From an uncultured Phocaeicola sp. (GTDB taxonomy: Bacteria; Bacteroidota; Bacteroidia; Bacteroidales; Bacteroidaceae): a stretch of 21,160 bases of DNA. Under the pieces are notes generated by a model. It was not told the DNA's origin and did not search any database. It worked only from the letters and a program-made list of their open reading frames with translations. Shown piece after piece: positions 8,299-15,549 of this stretch. The position numbers and the translations under genes are program-made. The stretch is from positions 1 to 21,160 of the forward strand of contig CARCZS010000036.1 of the NCBI GenBank assembly GCA_948956705.1, given 5' to 3'. Each line of letters opens with the position of its first letter. Position 1 is the first letter of the stretch.

Positions 8299-10511
8299 CC
8301 TGCCTCGCCTCCGTACATAGCCTGCAGTGTCCTGGCATCCGTTTCCACAAATACCGCTTCCGCCGCTTTTAAGTAGTCCACCTTACAGAAGCATACCTTT
8401 CCGTTATCCACGATGCAGACTTCCCCTTTCCGGTCCTCGCTCTTGTCCGAAGGATCCCCGCCAAGTTCCAGGATGCGGTCTGCCTGTCCATTTGTAAGGT
8501 TGAGCGCTTCTTTCACCCAGCTCCGGTCCTGATAGTCCTGCTTGAACACAAATTTTGTTGCCGCCTGCTTTAACAGGGCTTCCGTTTCCGGCATCCTCTG
8601 GTAATCCTTCAATGCCTGTGTTGCCGTCCACAGCGACACCAGCCTTTTTCTTGACGTCCTGGAAACATAATCAAGCTTCTGTACGGCGGGCAGGGACTTG
8701 AAATTTTCATGCAGCTCGTCGCAGATCACACCCATATACTCCATTTTCTTTGGGTTAATTGCATTTTTCTTTATAAAATGTTCCGTTACAAAGCTGAGTG
8801 CCACCAGCCGGGCAACCGCCCTCTCCTCTTCCGGAAGCTGCGACAGGTCTATGTTGGTAAATTTCACATTCCTGTCTATGACAACATTACTCTGTCCGTC
8901 GAAGTAGCTTTTTACCCCCTGTATGGCCTGTATCTTATGACCATTTTCCCCGCATCCGCAGACATGCTTTAACGTCTCATACTCTTTTCTTGTATAGAAG
9001 CGCAGACACTTTGGACAGTAATACAGTTCCCGGATACGTTCCTTTAGGCTGTCGAGCAGAATGCGGTAGGCTTTCTTGTGTTCCCTGATCTCGTTATCGC
9101 GCTCCTTTTTTAAAGCCTTTTTATAAAAATCCGTCATCGTGGGCAGCGTTTTCCGCCTTTTCCCGCTTCCCAAAATCTCCTTCTCCTGCAGCCCTTCCTC
9201 AAACAGGCTGTCCACCTGGCCGTCAATGATTCCCCGTTCCTCATACAGTTCCACTATTATGTCCGTAATGACACGCTCAAGGTAGGTTGTCAGTTCAAAA
9301 TCCGCAGCTCCCTTATTTCCCTGGACCATGATCATAAGGCTGCTTCTGGCATCTTCCACTTTATCTTTCAGCTTTAACACCATATAATCGCCGTCCATTT
9401 CCGACCATTCCTCTTCTTCCCGGACCTCAAAGGGATTCAAAATAATGTCGCTTCCGACTTTTATCTGGTAATTAATGCCGCACTGCACGTCCGCCATCAT
9501 CGCATACTCCCCGCGGTTTCCCCTTGCCTGACTGTCAATTGCAACAAAGCGGTATCCGTTTTTGGATATGTACCGGGATGCAAGAATCTTCATCGTGGCA
9601 GACTTCCCCGTACCCGTCATCCCGCAGAAAACCACGTTATATCCGTTGTGGCTGGTATCATAGCAGTCATACGCCACAGGCTTCCAGCTGGACATGTTCC
9701 TTCCCAAAACGACGCCGTTTTCATGGATGAAATCTGTCTGGGTATGGTTAAAGATACTAGAGATACTGAGTTTGTCCATCGTATGTCTCTTTAATCCGGC
9801 AGTTTTCACAGGCCCTATCCCTGCGTTTACCCTGCGGTTTAAAGGCATTCCCGACAAAAAGGCTTCCGGCTGCACGCCATAACAGGCGCTGACCGTAATC
9901 TGTTTCTCTTTTGCAAGATTACGGAAAGAATCCGACTCATAATTGAGTTCCTCCAGCGAAGATGTCATGAGCACGAACAGGAAATAAACATGGTAAAGGC
10001 TGTTTTCGCCTGTTTCTATGCGCTCTGCCCACCCTTCGGTCTCCCGAAGCTTCCCGTTCAGCTTGCGGAGCATATTCCGGTTGTAATTCTTTTCCGCACT
10101 GATAATATTCGTTTCGATTTCAACGATTGTCGTATCCAGCATATGTGCCGCACGGCTCTCCGGCAGCGGCTCTATGAAAACGCTGACCCGCATCCGCCCG
10201 CTGTTGAACAGGGCTGGAAATGTCGTTGCGAAAGCAGTCCGTTTAGGCAGGGCATCAATGGTAAAGCACCTTACATACACGTCATGCCCTGCATCATTCA
10301 GAATGAAATAAGACAGGGGATTCGGATCCACCCCATCCGGCGCCACTATCTCCCGCGCCGCAGATACCCGCCTGAACAGCTTCTCGTCCTCTCCTGCCGG
10401 TTTCGGCTTTTCCCTGTTTTTAAGCAGTCTTACTATTACAACCGCCATGATTACAAAAAATAAGATTCCCGATGCCGCTATGAGCAGAATTGCTATAATT
10501 TCCCGATTCAT
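8295..10511 (-). CDS. virB4: VirB4-family T4SS ATPase with N-terminal TM helix and zinc-ribbon-like insert
   Basis: A 738-residue ATPase that energises assembly of the conjugation channel at the membrane. An N-terminal hydrophobic helix (about 5-30) is followed by the VirB4/CagE N-domain (about 50-260, including VSVFIEPLP and the SLEEL segment) and the RecA-like motor. Walker A is GMTGTGKS (297-304), Walker B is VICDEL with Asp598-Glu599, and a TATQ motif lies at 629-632. Between them, at 499-520, are four cysteines (CPKC and CGC) that look like a zinc ribbon, not part of the usual VirB4 core. It starts immediately after the preceding stop (TAGATG) with GGAGGAG upstream, and its end overlaps the VirB6-like gene. 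The N-terminal TM and the cysteine cluster are the unusual parts; the family assignment is secure. Confidence 0.93.
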   Translation of the reverse strand: MNREIIAILLIAASGILFFVIMAVVIVRLLKNREKPKPAGEDEKLFRRVSAAREIVAPDGVDPNPLSYFILNDAGHDVYVRCFTIDALPKRTAFATTFPALFNSGRMRVSVFIEPLPESRAAHMLDTTIVEIETNIISAEKNYNRNMLRKLNGKLRETEGWAERIETGENSLYHVYFLFVLMTSSLEELNYESDSFRNLAKEKQITVSACYGVQPEAFLSGMPLNRRVNAGIGPVKTAGLKRHTMDKLSISSIFNHTQTDFIHENGVVLGRNMSSWKPVAYDCYDTSHNGYNVVFCGMTGTGKSATMKILASRYISKNGYRFVAIDSQARGNRGEYAMMADVQCGINYQIKVGSDIILNPFEVREEEEWSEMDGDYMVLKLKDKVEDARSSLMIMVQGNKGAADFELTTYLERVITDIIVELYEERGIIDGQVDSLFEEGLQEKEILGSGKRRKTLPTMTDFYKKALKKERDNEIREHKKAYRILLDSLKERIRELYYCPKCLRFYTRKEYETLKHVCGCGENGHKIQAIQGVKSYFDGQSNVVIDRNVKFTNIDLSQLPEEERAVARLVALSFVTEHFIKKNAINPKKMEYMGVICDELHENFKSLPAVQKLDYVSRTSRKRLVSLWTATQALKDYQRMPETEALLKQAATKFVFKQDYQDRSWVKEALNLTNGQADRILELGGDPSDKSEDRKGEVCIVDNGKVCFCKVDYLKAAEAVFVETDARTLQAMYGGEAG

Positions 10512-11516
10512 CTACAGATTCTCCTCCTCTTCCATGAATGCAAACTCTGCCGCCATTTCCCTTAATGCGTTCTGGCTGACCGTTTCTTCCATTTCCCTTA
10601 AGGAACTGCTCGTCACCGCAATGCTGTCATATGCGGACTGCAGAATTTCGTCAGCGCGGTACTTTGCTGCGCTGACCGGATGTGTATAGCGGCGCATCTG
10701 TTCCAGTATTTCCACTCCTGTCAGCATCCGGGCCTTTACCCCGGCGTTGCGGAGTGAGGATATATACGCCGCCGCCCTGTTCTCGAGCTGCTTCTCAGCT
10801 TTGGAGTAAATCTCGCTCTCCGTAAGTTCCTGTGTAAAATCAATGGCGTTATAAGTCCAGTCGTAAATATACAGCTGATCCAAATGCGGATCTGCTTTCT
10901 CGCCGCTGACGGATTCCAGATACTGCACCTGGATTTTCAGCTGATCCACGCGGTAGCCCAAGGACATGATTTCCCTCTGCATCTGCCTGAGTTTCTGATA
11001 ATACAGGTCGTACCGTTCTTCTTCACCTTCCGGAACCTGCTCCGACTCCTTTTTTATTTCTTCATAATCCAGCGTCATCAGATACTGCCTCTCCTGAAGG
11101 CTCGTGAGCTGCTCCTTGTAATCCGTTACCATCTTATCCAGGTTGACATCCCTTGCCATCTGCCAAAACTGTATATTCTGGTTATCAAGTACATTGATGA
11201 AGGAAAGGTATCCCCGTATAATCTGCAGGCGTTCCTCGTCCTCCGCATCGCGGAACTCGCACCCGCTGCAGGCAATCGCCCCGATAAAGCGCTTTTTCCC
11301 GTCTGCAACAACCATGTACTCCCCCACGTCGTCGAATCTCACATATTCCAGGGAGTCCAGCCTTCTAAACTGGCTGTAATCCAGATGTTTCTCCTGTACC
11401 CTGCTCCTGTGTATCTTCATGAAATAAAATCCAACCGCGCCGAATATTGCCAGTAAAACCACGATAATTACTGCGATTATCTGCACGGAGCGGACTAATG
11501 TATCTATAGTCTGCAT
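10512..11516 (-). CDS. Membrane-anchored protein resembling the VirB4/TraC N-terminal domain
   Basis: A 334-residue protein with one N-terminal transmembrane helix (about 8-34) followed by a cytoplasmic region. Residues 57-135 (EYVRFDDVGEYMVVADGKK, IRGYLSFINVLDNQNIQFW) and 255-285 (NAGVKARMLTGVEILEQMRR) resemble the N-domain of VirB4-family proteins, in which a short beta region is followed by a conserved length segment on loop size and position. A long charged coiled-coil insertion lies between them (about 135-205). There is no Walker motif, so it cannot be an ATPase. It is 11 nt after the second pilin-like gene, with AAAGGAGG, and directly abuts VirB4. TraC-like N-domain proteins encoded next to VirB4 are known; I infer an adaptor that docks the ATPase on the membrane. 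Confidence 0.55.
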   Translation of the reverse strand: MQTIDTLVRSVQIIAVIIVVLLAIFGAVGFYFMKIHRSRVQEKHLDYSQFRRLDSLEYVRFDDVGEYMVVADGKKRFIGAIACSGCEFRDAEDEERLQIIRGYLSFINVLDNQNIQFWQMARDVNLDKMVTDYKEQLTSLQERQYLMTLDYEEIKKESEQVPEGEEERYDLYYQKLRQMQREIMSLGYRVDQLKIQVQYLESVSGEKADPHLDQLYIYDWTYNAIDFTQELTESEIYSKAEKQLENRAAAYISSLRNAGVKARMLTGVEILEQMRRYTHPVSAAKYRADEILQSAYDSIAVTSSSLREMEETVSQNALREMAAEFAFMEEEENL

Positions 11517-11527
11517 TGCTTCCTCCT

Positions 11528-11950
11528 TTAAATCAGCATCTCACCTGCCAGCTTAAAAATCCCCAGCCAGAACGGGACGCTGAAAATCATAATTGCCACC
11601 ATTCCCTTTATCATGGCTTCCTCCTTGATTTCCTCCCTGACTTTCGCGTTCCGGGCAAAAAAAATCCGGATGGCCATATACATAATGGAAAAGACAATCC
11701 CCATAACCCCCACGGTAATCCCAAGGCGGCTTGCGGATGAGGCGAAACCAAGTATCTGTGTGTTCGAGGACAGCGCGGTATCCTGCAGGTATACCCACGG
11801 GTCGATCTCCTTTGGTTCAACGCCTGAGAAATTATAAATGCTCTCCCCGTCATCCCCGCACCCCGTCAGCAGCAATGCGCATAAAAAAAGCGCCGCTGTG
11901 CATATCTTTTTCCTCACGATATGGCGGTTTTCTCTATTTTTTTCTTTCAT
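11528..11950 (-). CDS. Two-TM lipoprotein, VirB2/TrbC-pilin-like
   Basis: A 140-residue protein. A basic N-terminus, hydrophobic core and lipobox LLLTGC (Cys31) predict a lipoprotein signal. After an acidic segment come two hydrophobic helices (about 74-98 and 114-134) joined by a charged loop (ARNAKVREEIKEEAMI). It is paralogous to the first gene of the operon: GVMGIVFSIMYMAI here corresponds to GVIGLVFSIIFTAI there, both have N-A-K/Q plus E-E in the loop, and both have IFSV and G-[FI]-F-K in the second helix. It starts 3 nt after the PrgI-like gene, with AGGAGGG upstream. A pilin-like or membrane-channel subunit is inferred from topology. Lipidation would be unusual for a pilin, so an accessory channel lipoprotein is also possible. 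Confidence 0.65.
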   Translation of the reverse strand: MKEKNRENRHIVRKKICTAALFLCALLLTGCGDDGESIYNFSGVEPKEIDPWVYLQDTALSSNTQILGFASSASRLGITVGVMGIVFSIMYMAIRIFFARNAKVREEIKEEAMIKGMVAIMIFSVPFWLGIFKLAGEMLI

Positions 11951-11953
11951 ACA

Positions 11954-12292
11954 TCAGCTTCCCTCCTGTGTATGCTTTGTATATAACACCCGGCGGCATT
12001 TCCTTAACATCACCCTGAAAAGCCACTGATCCAGCGTAATGCCGCCCCCTGTCAGAAACATCACATCTACCGGCAGTTCGATCATGACCATGCCGCCTGC
12101 CACCAGAGTAATTAAAATAGATACAATGACAGCCGCAATAACCATGCCGTGGGGTGCAGCTGCCATAATAAGCTTGTAGTCCGCCAGTAATACCAGTATC
12201 AATACCAGTGCCTGTTTCTTGGTAAAATAGCGGAACCATTTATCTTCATCCTTAAACTCCCTTGGTACCCTGAATACTCCTGTTGATGCCAA
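11954..12292 (-). CDS. PrgI-like T4SS membrane protein
   Basis: A 112-residue protein. The N-terminal region (ASTGVFRVPREFKDEDK, followed by WFRYFTKKQALVL) matches the start of PrgI-family proteins, small two-TM inner-membrane T4SS components that partner VirB4 in Gram-positive systems (VirB3-like role). Two hydrophobic regions follow (about 24-40 and 48-72). TTG at 12290-12292 is taken as the start because it lies 6 nt after GGAAGGAGG; a TTG further upstream would place that ribosome binding site inside the coding region. It lies between the two pilin-like paralogues and downstream of the attenuator-like hairpin at 12320-12353. Confidence 0.65.
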   Translation of the reverse strand: MASTGVFRVPREFKDEDKWFRYFTKKQALVLILVLLADYKLIMAAAPHGMVIAAVIVSILITLVAGGMVMIELPVDVMFLTGGGITLDQWLFRVMLRKCRRVLYTKHTQEGS

Positions 12293-12319
12293 ATTCTTCC
12301 TCCTTCCCAATTTTCGCGC

Positions 12320-12353
12320 AAAAAAAGAAAGGTGGAGCTTTTTGCCTCCACCT
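12320..12353 (-). terminator. Rho-independent terminator/attenuator between pilin-like gene and the rest of the T4SS operon
   Basis: On the minus strand an 8-bp perfect stem AGGTGGAG/CTCCACCT with loop GCAAAAAG is followed by TTCTTTTTTT. It lies 11 nt after the first gene's stop and upstream of the PrgI-like gene, and there is no obvious new promoter between. I infer partial termination, which would give more of the first product than of the downstream machinery. Confidence 0.8.
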
Positions 12354-12364
12354 CAAGTGACTAA

Positions 12365-12730
12365 CTATAATCCAGAGCCGATTGATTTGAAAAAACCGAC
12401 TATGCTGAATACGCTGAAAATACAAATTCCAGCAACGCATATAACCAGCGCATGTGATTTTTTCTCCTCCTTCTTCTGCGCGTTGGATGTCATGAGCAGG
12501 GAAATTGCCGTAAAAATAATCGAGAATACCAGACCGATTACCCCTATGGTCATCAAAAGCTGATATCCGCTGGCACCGATATCTTCCGCTTTGTCAATGA
12601 GGGTGGCAAATACGCCGTCCTCGGGGTCTTCCATCAAAAAATCCCACTCGTTCCCTGTCAGCAGAATGCCTTCCATTCTGATCTGCGCAGCAAGAAAAAG
12701 GGTATCGGCCCTGCACACCAGGTCATACAT
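12365..12730 (-). CDS. Small two-TM membrane protein, pilin-like; first gene of the T4SS operon
   Basis: A 121-residue protein with an acidic N-terminal half (about 20-50) and two hydrophobic helices (about 57-80 and 93-113) joined by a polar, lysine- and glutamate-rich loop (SNAQKKEEKKS). It lacks an obvious cleaved signal. It is a paralogue of 11528-11950 (see that entry) and shares topology with 1314-1796. Start ATG at 12730 has AAAAAGGAGG 9 nt upstream. It is the promoter-proximal gene of the operon, and the following terminator-like hairpin would make it the most abundant product, which suits a VirB2-type structural subunit. This is inference; no pilin-specific residue is visible. Confidence 0.65.
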   Translation of the reverse strand: MYDLVCRADTLFLAAQIRMEGILLTGNEWDFLMEDPEDGVFATLIDKAEDIGASGYQLLMTIGVIGLVFSIIFTAISLLMTSNAQKKEEKKSHALVICVAGICIFSVFSIVGFFKSIGSGL

Positions 12731-12791
12731 GCGTGCAAGCCTCCTTTTTCATATCAAATTATAAAAATCACATGTGCTTTTACTTCTTTTA

Positions 12792-12819
12792 ATCTTATCA
12801 GAAGATTCTTTTCCGTCAA
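12792..12819 (-). promoter_or_regulatory. Promoter of the T4SS operon with embedded inverted repeat
   Basis: On the minus strand TTGACG (12819-12814) is followed after 16 nt by TAAGAT (12797-12792), a good sigma-A-type promoter about 60 nt upstream of the first T4SS gene. AATCTT and AAGATT, spaced by CTGAT, form an inverted repeat that overlaps the spacer and -10 box and could be a repressor operator. Another TATAAT sits closer to the gene (about 12757-12762) without a good -35. Confidence 0.6.
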
Positions 12820-13013
12820 TAGTACCGGATTTCCGATTCGATACATCTGCCTACAATTGACTATTTTCCCTTTTTTTATTATTTTTCTTTTTCAATTTCG
12901 GTAAAATAAACCCAAAAATGGTATTATTATACAAAAACCGCCGCGTATTTTTACTCATATTTGTGTAAATTTCTTACGCGTATTTATTGTTTTTTTGTCG
13001 GCACTTTCTTTGT

Positions 13014-13058
13014 TATAATAATTGAATTACATTATCATTTTATATAACACATAGGGGA
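13014..13058 (+). promoter_or_regulatory. Probable -10 box and ribosome binding site of the acetyltransferase gene
   Basis: A perfect TATAAT lies at 13014-13019, about 47 nt before the start codon. The -35 is poor (a T-run 17 nt upstream). AGGGGA at 13053-13058 is a suitable ribosome binding site for the ATG at 13066. Confidence 0.45.
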
Positions 13059-13065
13059 ATTACAA

Positions 13066-13554
13066 ATGATAGAATATCGGGGACGTTTTAAAAAGAATGA
13101 ACTTGCGTTTATTAGCATCCTGAACGAATGCTTTGAAAAATTATATCTTGCCAAGGGAACTGTAAAAAAGAAGGGCGAATATGTCCGCTATGAAATTCAT
13201 ATTGGAGATACTGAAAAAAAGGAGCTGCTGATATTGCAGTTTTGTGTAAGGGATCGTGAAGATCTGGCATCCGGATTCAGCAATTTTGTCCATGTTTCAA
13301 GCATTCTAATCCCCCGCAATTACCGCAGACAGGGCATTGCTACGAGAATAGTCTTTTTGATGTCCTATGTGGCAACAAGAGAGATAGGAATAGATTTGTA
13401 TGTAACCAGCCTGACAAATGATTTATGGAAAGAAAATCTCATAAGCGCAGGCGGTGAAGTAGATGATAATGGTGATATTCAGATTTTTTATCAGCCGTTT
13501 TTAGATTATAACCAAGATAAACTAAGCTATCCAGCAAATCATGTGTACATTTGA
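13066..13554 (+). CDS. GNAT-family N-acetyltransferase
   Basis: A 162-residue soluble protein, the only plus-strand gene. The central segment VHVSSILIPRNYRRQGIATRIV (about 76-97) contains the acetyl-CoA-binding motif A of GNAT enzymes: a beta-strand followed by R-R-Q-G-I-A at 87-92, the canonical Q/R-x-x-G-x-G/A. The following helix (FLMSYVATREIGIDLYVTS) and strand fit the family. The substrate cannot be inferred. It is preceded by AGGGGA and a TATAAT box, and divergent from the T4SS operon. Lower GC than its neighbours and the short direct repeats on both sides suggest cargo. Possible roles include modification of a small molecule, peptide or toxin. Confidence 0.8.
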   Translation: MIEYRGRFKKNELAFISILNECFEKLYLAKGTVKKKGEYVRYEIHIGDTEKKELLILQFCVRDREDLASGFSNFVHVSSILIPRNYRRQGIATRIVFLMSYVATREIGIDLYVTSLTNDLWKENLISAGGEVDDNGDIQIFYQPFLDYNQDKLSYPANHVYI

Positions 13555-13900
13555 TACCTTTCCATTCTCCAGCTCTTTGTTGTATTCAAATAACCTCATA
13601 CTATCTACCTCATTTTATATCAAAATGACGGAGATAATCTCTGCCATACTTTTTATTATGCGAAAAAATACTGCATCCACACCACATAAAACTTTTTAAT
13701 AAGTACTGCACCGATTAAAAAGACTTTCGTTTGTAAATGAACAACAGACCTTTGATTACCTGATATCTGTTTTATTATAATACCTATATCATGATTAGCG
13801 CGTCAAAAATGGTATTCTTGACGCGCTAATCATATCATAAAAACATTATTATGGATTTGACGGAATGAACCGTACATAATCCGCTTTCTTTCGTTTAATT
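13555..13900. other. Non-coding stretch between convergent genes
   Basis: About 345 bp between the acetyltransferase (plus) and PIN-like gene (minus). It contains an A/T-only inverted repeat CTTTTTAAT/ATTAAAAAG at 13692-13700 and 13714-13722, and a perfect 16-bp inverted repeat at 13791-13833. No gene is visible. Confidence 0.6.
13791..13833. repeat. Perfect 16-bp inverted repeat
   Basis: ATGATTAGCGCGTCAA (13791-13806) and its exact reverse complement (13818-13833) are separated by 11 nt. Neither flank has a T-tract, so it is not a standard terminator. The loop carries part of CAAAAATGGTATT, which recurs at 12913. It may be a bidirectional transcription barrier between convergent genes or a protein-binding/recombination site. 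Confidence 0.85.
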
Positions 13901-14758
13901 TTAAAAGATAATCTGTACAGATTTGTTCTGTATCAGCTTAACAAATTCTTCATTATCCAGTACTTTAGTCACAAGCGCGACTGTATTATCTTCACGCATC
14001 AATGTATATATCACATTTCTTGCGTCCTTACGGATATCCCCGATTTCCTCTATTGCCAGCTGCTTATCCCTGTACATCTGGCAAAGTATGGAATCATTTG
14101 AGCGGTATGTAACACTTACCGGGGCTACATTTTTTAGGTGATCTGCCTTCTTTAAAAGTTCCTCAGCACACGTTTGAAAAACATAGGAATCGGAATCCTG
14201 TGTGTATACTGTCAAAATCTCCGTATCAGGATAATGCCATGAAAATATTTCAGATAAAATAGTCAGCGAAATTTCCCCTGCATTTTTCTTTTTTACCCGT
14301 CCGCTGACCGTTAATCCCCCTTCCAGTGGCCAGTTTGTATACATCTCACGTATCCAGTCTTCATATGGTTCCATATCCAGCGGATCTTCTTTGTCTACAT
14401 TCTCACGGAGATATTTTTTTAAATCCCCTAATCTGGATACAGCTGCTTTTACTATTTCATATAGGAAAATTTCTTCCTTGTCCATCAAATTGCTATAAAA
14501 GTCTTCCTTTATAATCTTGATAGGAACACCTGTATTCTCCAGTCTTTCTATATATTGAACTCTAGACTCTGAATCCCGAATTTCTTCAACAACCCACTCT
14601 GGCAGAAATATTACATCATACCCTTGTAACATTAAGTCGGGTTTATATCCCTTATTATCAAGCTGTAGCATAAATGATACCGCAGAATTATCCAGCAGCG
14701 CAATTCTCTTTTCACCGTTATACTTGTCGTAATGAGGTATATTAAGTATATTACACAT
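13901..14758 (-). CDS. PIN-like nuclease-fold protein (putative toxin/effector)
   Basis: A 285-residue soluble protein. The acidic residues follow the PIN pattern: Asp23 in ALLDNSAVSF after the first strand, Glu58-Glu59 in LPEWVVEEIRD, Glu162 in NAGEISLTILSEI (matching the GEaxxLAxA helix), and Asp188/Asp190 in ILTVYTQDSDSYV (matching LxTxDxD). PIN proteins are metal-dependent ribonucleases and are common toxins, but the 285-residue length exceeds a minimal PIN toxin (about 130); the C-terminal third is extra. The ATG at 14758 overlaps the preceding stop by 8 nt and follows AGGTGAG; a TTG slightly upstream is an alternative. Coupling to the metallopeptidase gene suggests joint function. Nuclease activity and toxicity are inferred, not shown. 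Confidence 0.6.
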   Translation of the reverse strand: MCNILNIPHYDKYNGEKRIALLDNSAVSFMLQLDNKGYKPDLMLQGYDVIFLPEWVVEEIRDSESRVQYIERLENTGVPIKIIKEDFYSNLMDKEEIFLYEIVKAAVSRLGDLKKYLRENVDKEDPLDMEPYEDWIREMYTNWPLEGGLTVSGRVKKKNAGEISLTILSEIFSWHYPDTEILTVYTQDSDSYVFQTCAEELLKKADHLKNVAPVSVTYRSNDSILCQMYRDKQLAIEEIGDIRKDARNVIYTLMREDNTVALVTKVLDNEEFVKLIQNKSVQIIF

Positions 14759-15539
14759 ATGACTCACCTGCAACCAGCTTGATTTCTTTCATAACCCTCT
14801 CCAAAAAATGCTCGTTATCTTTGTGGTAACTTATATCCGGTCTTTCCTGCTCGCATTCTTTAATCCTGGATTGGAGCGAACTTACATCCACGACATACGA
14901 AGGCAGAACCAGTGTGTTGTCCAATCCCAGCTCTGCAAAACATTCTGACATGTCTGGGTGGACATTATCAAAGTATGTTTTCACCTTATCCATAAGGGCA
15001 TTATTCTCCGTCTGGGCGGCAGTTTCGTATAATGCAATCAAAACAGCCTTGTATGGCGTCTGGAATACTGCCATGCAGTTATAAACTTTGGAACGGAAAT
15101 CCATATCCTCTGGCAATTCAGAAAAATACGACATTAAATTTCCCAACAACATCCTGGAAGCAAAATATTCCGCTTTTCTCTCTTCCATAGTGTTTTCCGG
15201 CTCGATAAGATGGTCGAATGACACTGTATCAAATAAAAGATGATATAATTCGTGCCATTCCGCAAAATACTGATTCGCACGCGGCAGTGCTGTATTGATA
15301 AACGGAATCCGTCTGCCCTCTTTCACATAAATAGCACCGCCAAAATAAGGATTATTGACTGGCATCTGGATCAGCCCGTATGTCCTGAGTAATTGGATTG
15401 CCAGCTGCGGCGGTGAACTTACCTGCATCCGGTTAAACTGGGTGAATACCAGCTGCCTGCACTGCTCAATGTCCGCGCTTATCTCCTTATTCTTCCGAAT
15501 TACCTGATCAAGATTTTCTGCCGTTATTTTTTCACTCAT
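14751..15539 (-). CDS. ImmA/IrrE-family metallopeptidase
   Basis: A 262-residue soluble protein. HELYH at 96-100 (in AEWHELYHLLFD) is the zinc-binding HExxH motif, and Glu124 in RKAEYFASRMLL is the probable third ligand, in the position seen in ImmA/IrrE proteins. In the known examples, ImmA of ICEBs1 cleaves the HTH repressor ImmR and IrrE/PprI cleaves DdrO; both proteases respond to DNA damage or signals. The ATG at 15539 lies 10 nt after the HTH gene's stop with AAGGTGATT as ribosome binding site; the upstream Met at 15566 falls inside the HTH gene. I infer that it cleaves the adjacent HTH protein. Confidence 0.85.
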   Translation of the reverse strand: MSEKITAENLDQVIRKNKEISADIEQCRQLVFTQFNRMQVSSPPQLAIQLLRTYGLIQMPVNNPYFGGAIYVKEGRRIPFINTALPRANQYFAEWHELYHLLFDTVSFDHLIEPENTMEERKAEYFASRMLLGNLMSYFSELPEDMDFRSKVYNCMAVFQTPYKAVLIALYETAAQTENNALMDKVKTYFDNVHPDMSECFAELGLDNTLVLPSYVVDVSSLQSRIKECEQERPDISYHKDNEHFLERVMKEIKLVAGESYV

Positions 15540-15549
15540 AACAATCACC

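Larger units (their letters stand above)
12735..13065. other. Divergent AT-rich intergenic region
   Basis: About 330 bp between the divergent T4SS operon and acetyltransferase gene. It holds the T4SS promoter, a possible acetyltransferase promoter, CGCGTATTT repeated in direct orientation at 12942-12950 and 12977-12985, the sequence CAAAAATGGTATT at 12913-12925 (second copy at 13804-13816), and long T- and A-rich tracts. I see no coding frame or RNA gene. Confidence 0.6.
12913..13816. repeat. 13-bp direct repeat flanking the acetyltransferase
   Basis: CAAAAATGGTATT occurs at 12913-12925 and 13804-13816 in the same orientation, enclosing the GNAT gene. The second copy starts in the left arm of the 16-bp inverted repeat and fills its loop. 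AT-rich composition makes chance similarity possible. Confidence 0.5.

Noticed and set aside
13692..13722. CTTTTTAAT/ATTAAAAAG inverted repeat as a terminator for the acetyltransferase gene.
   Set aside because: The stem is A/T-rich with no G-C core, and no T-tract follows on the plus strand.
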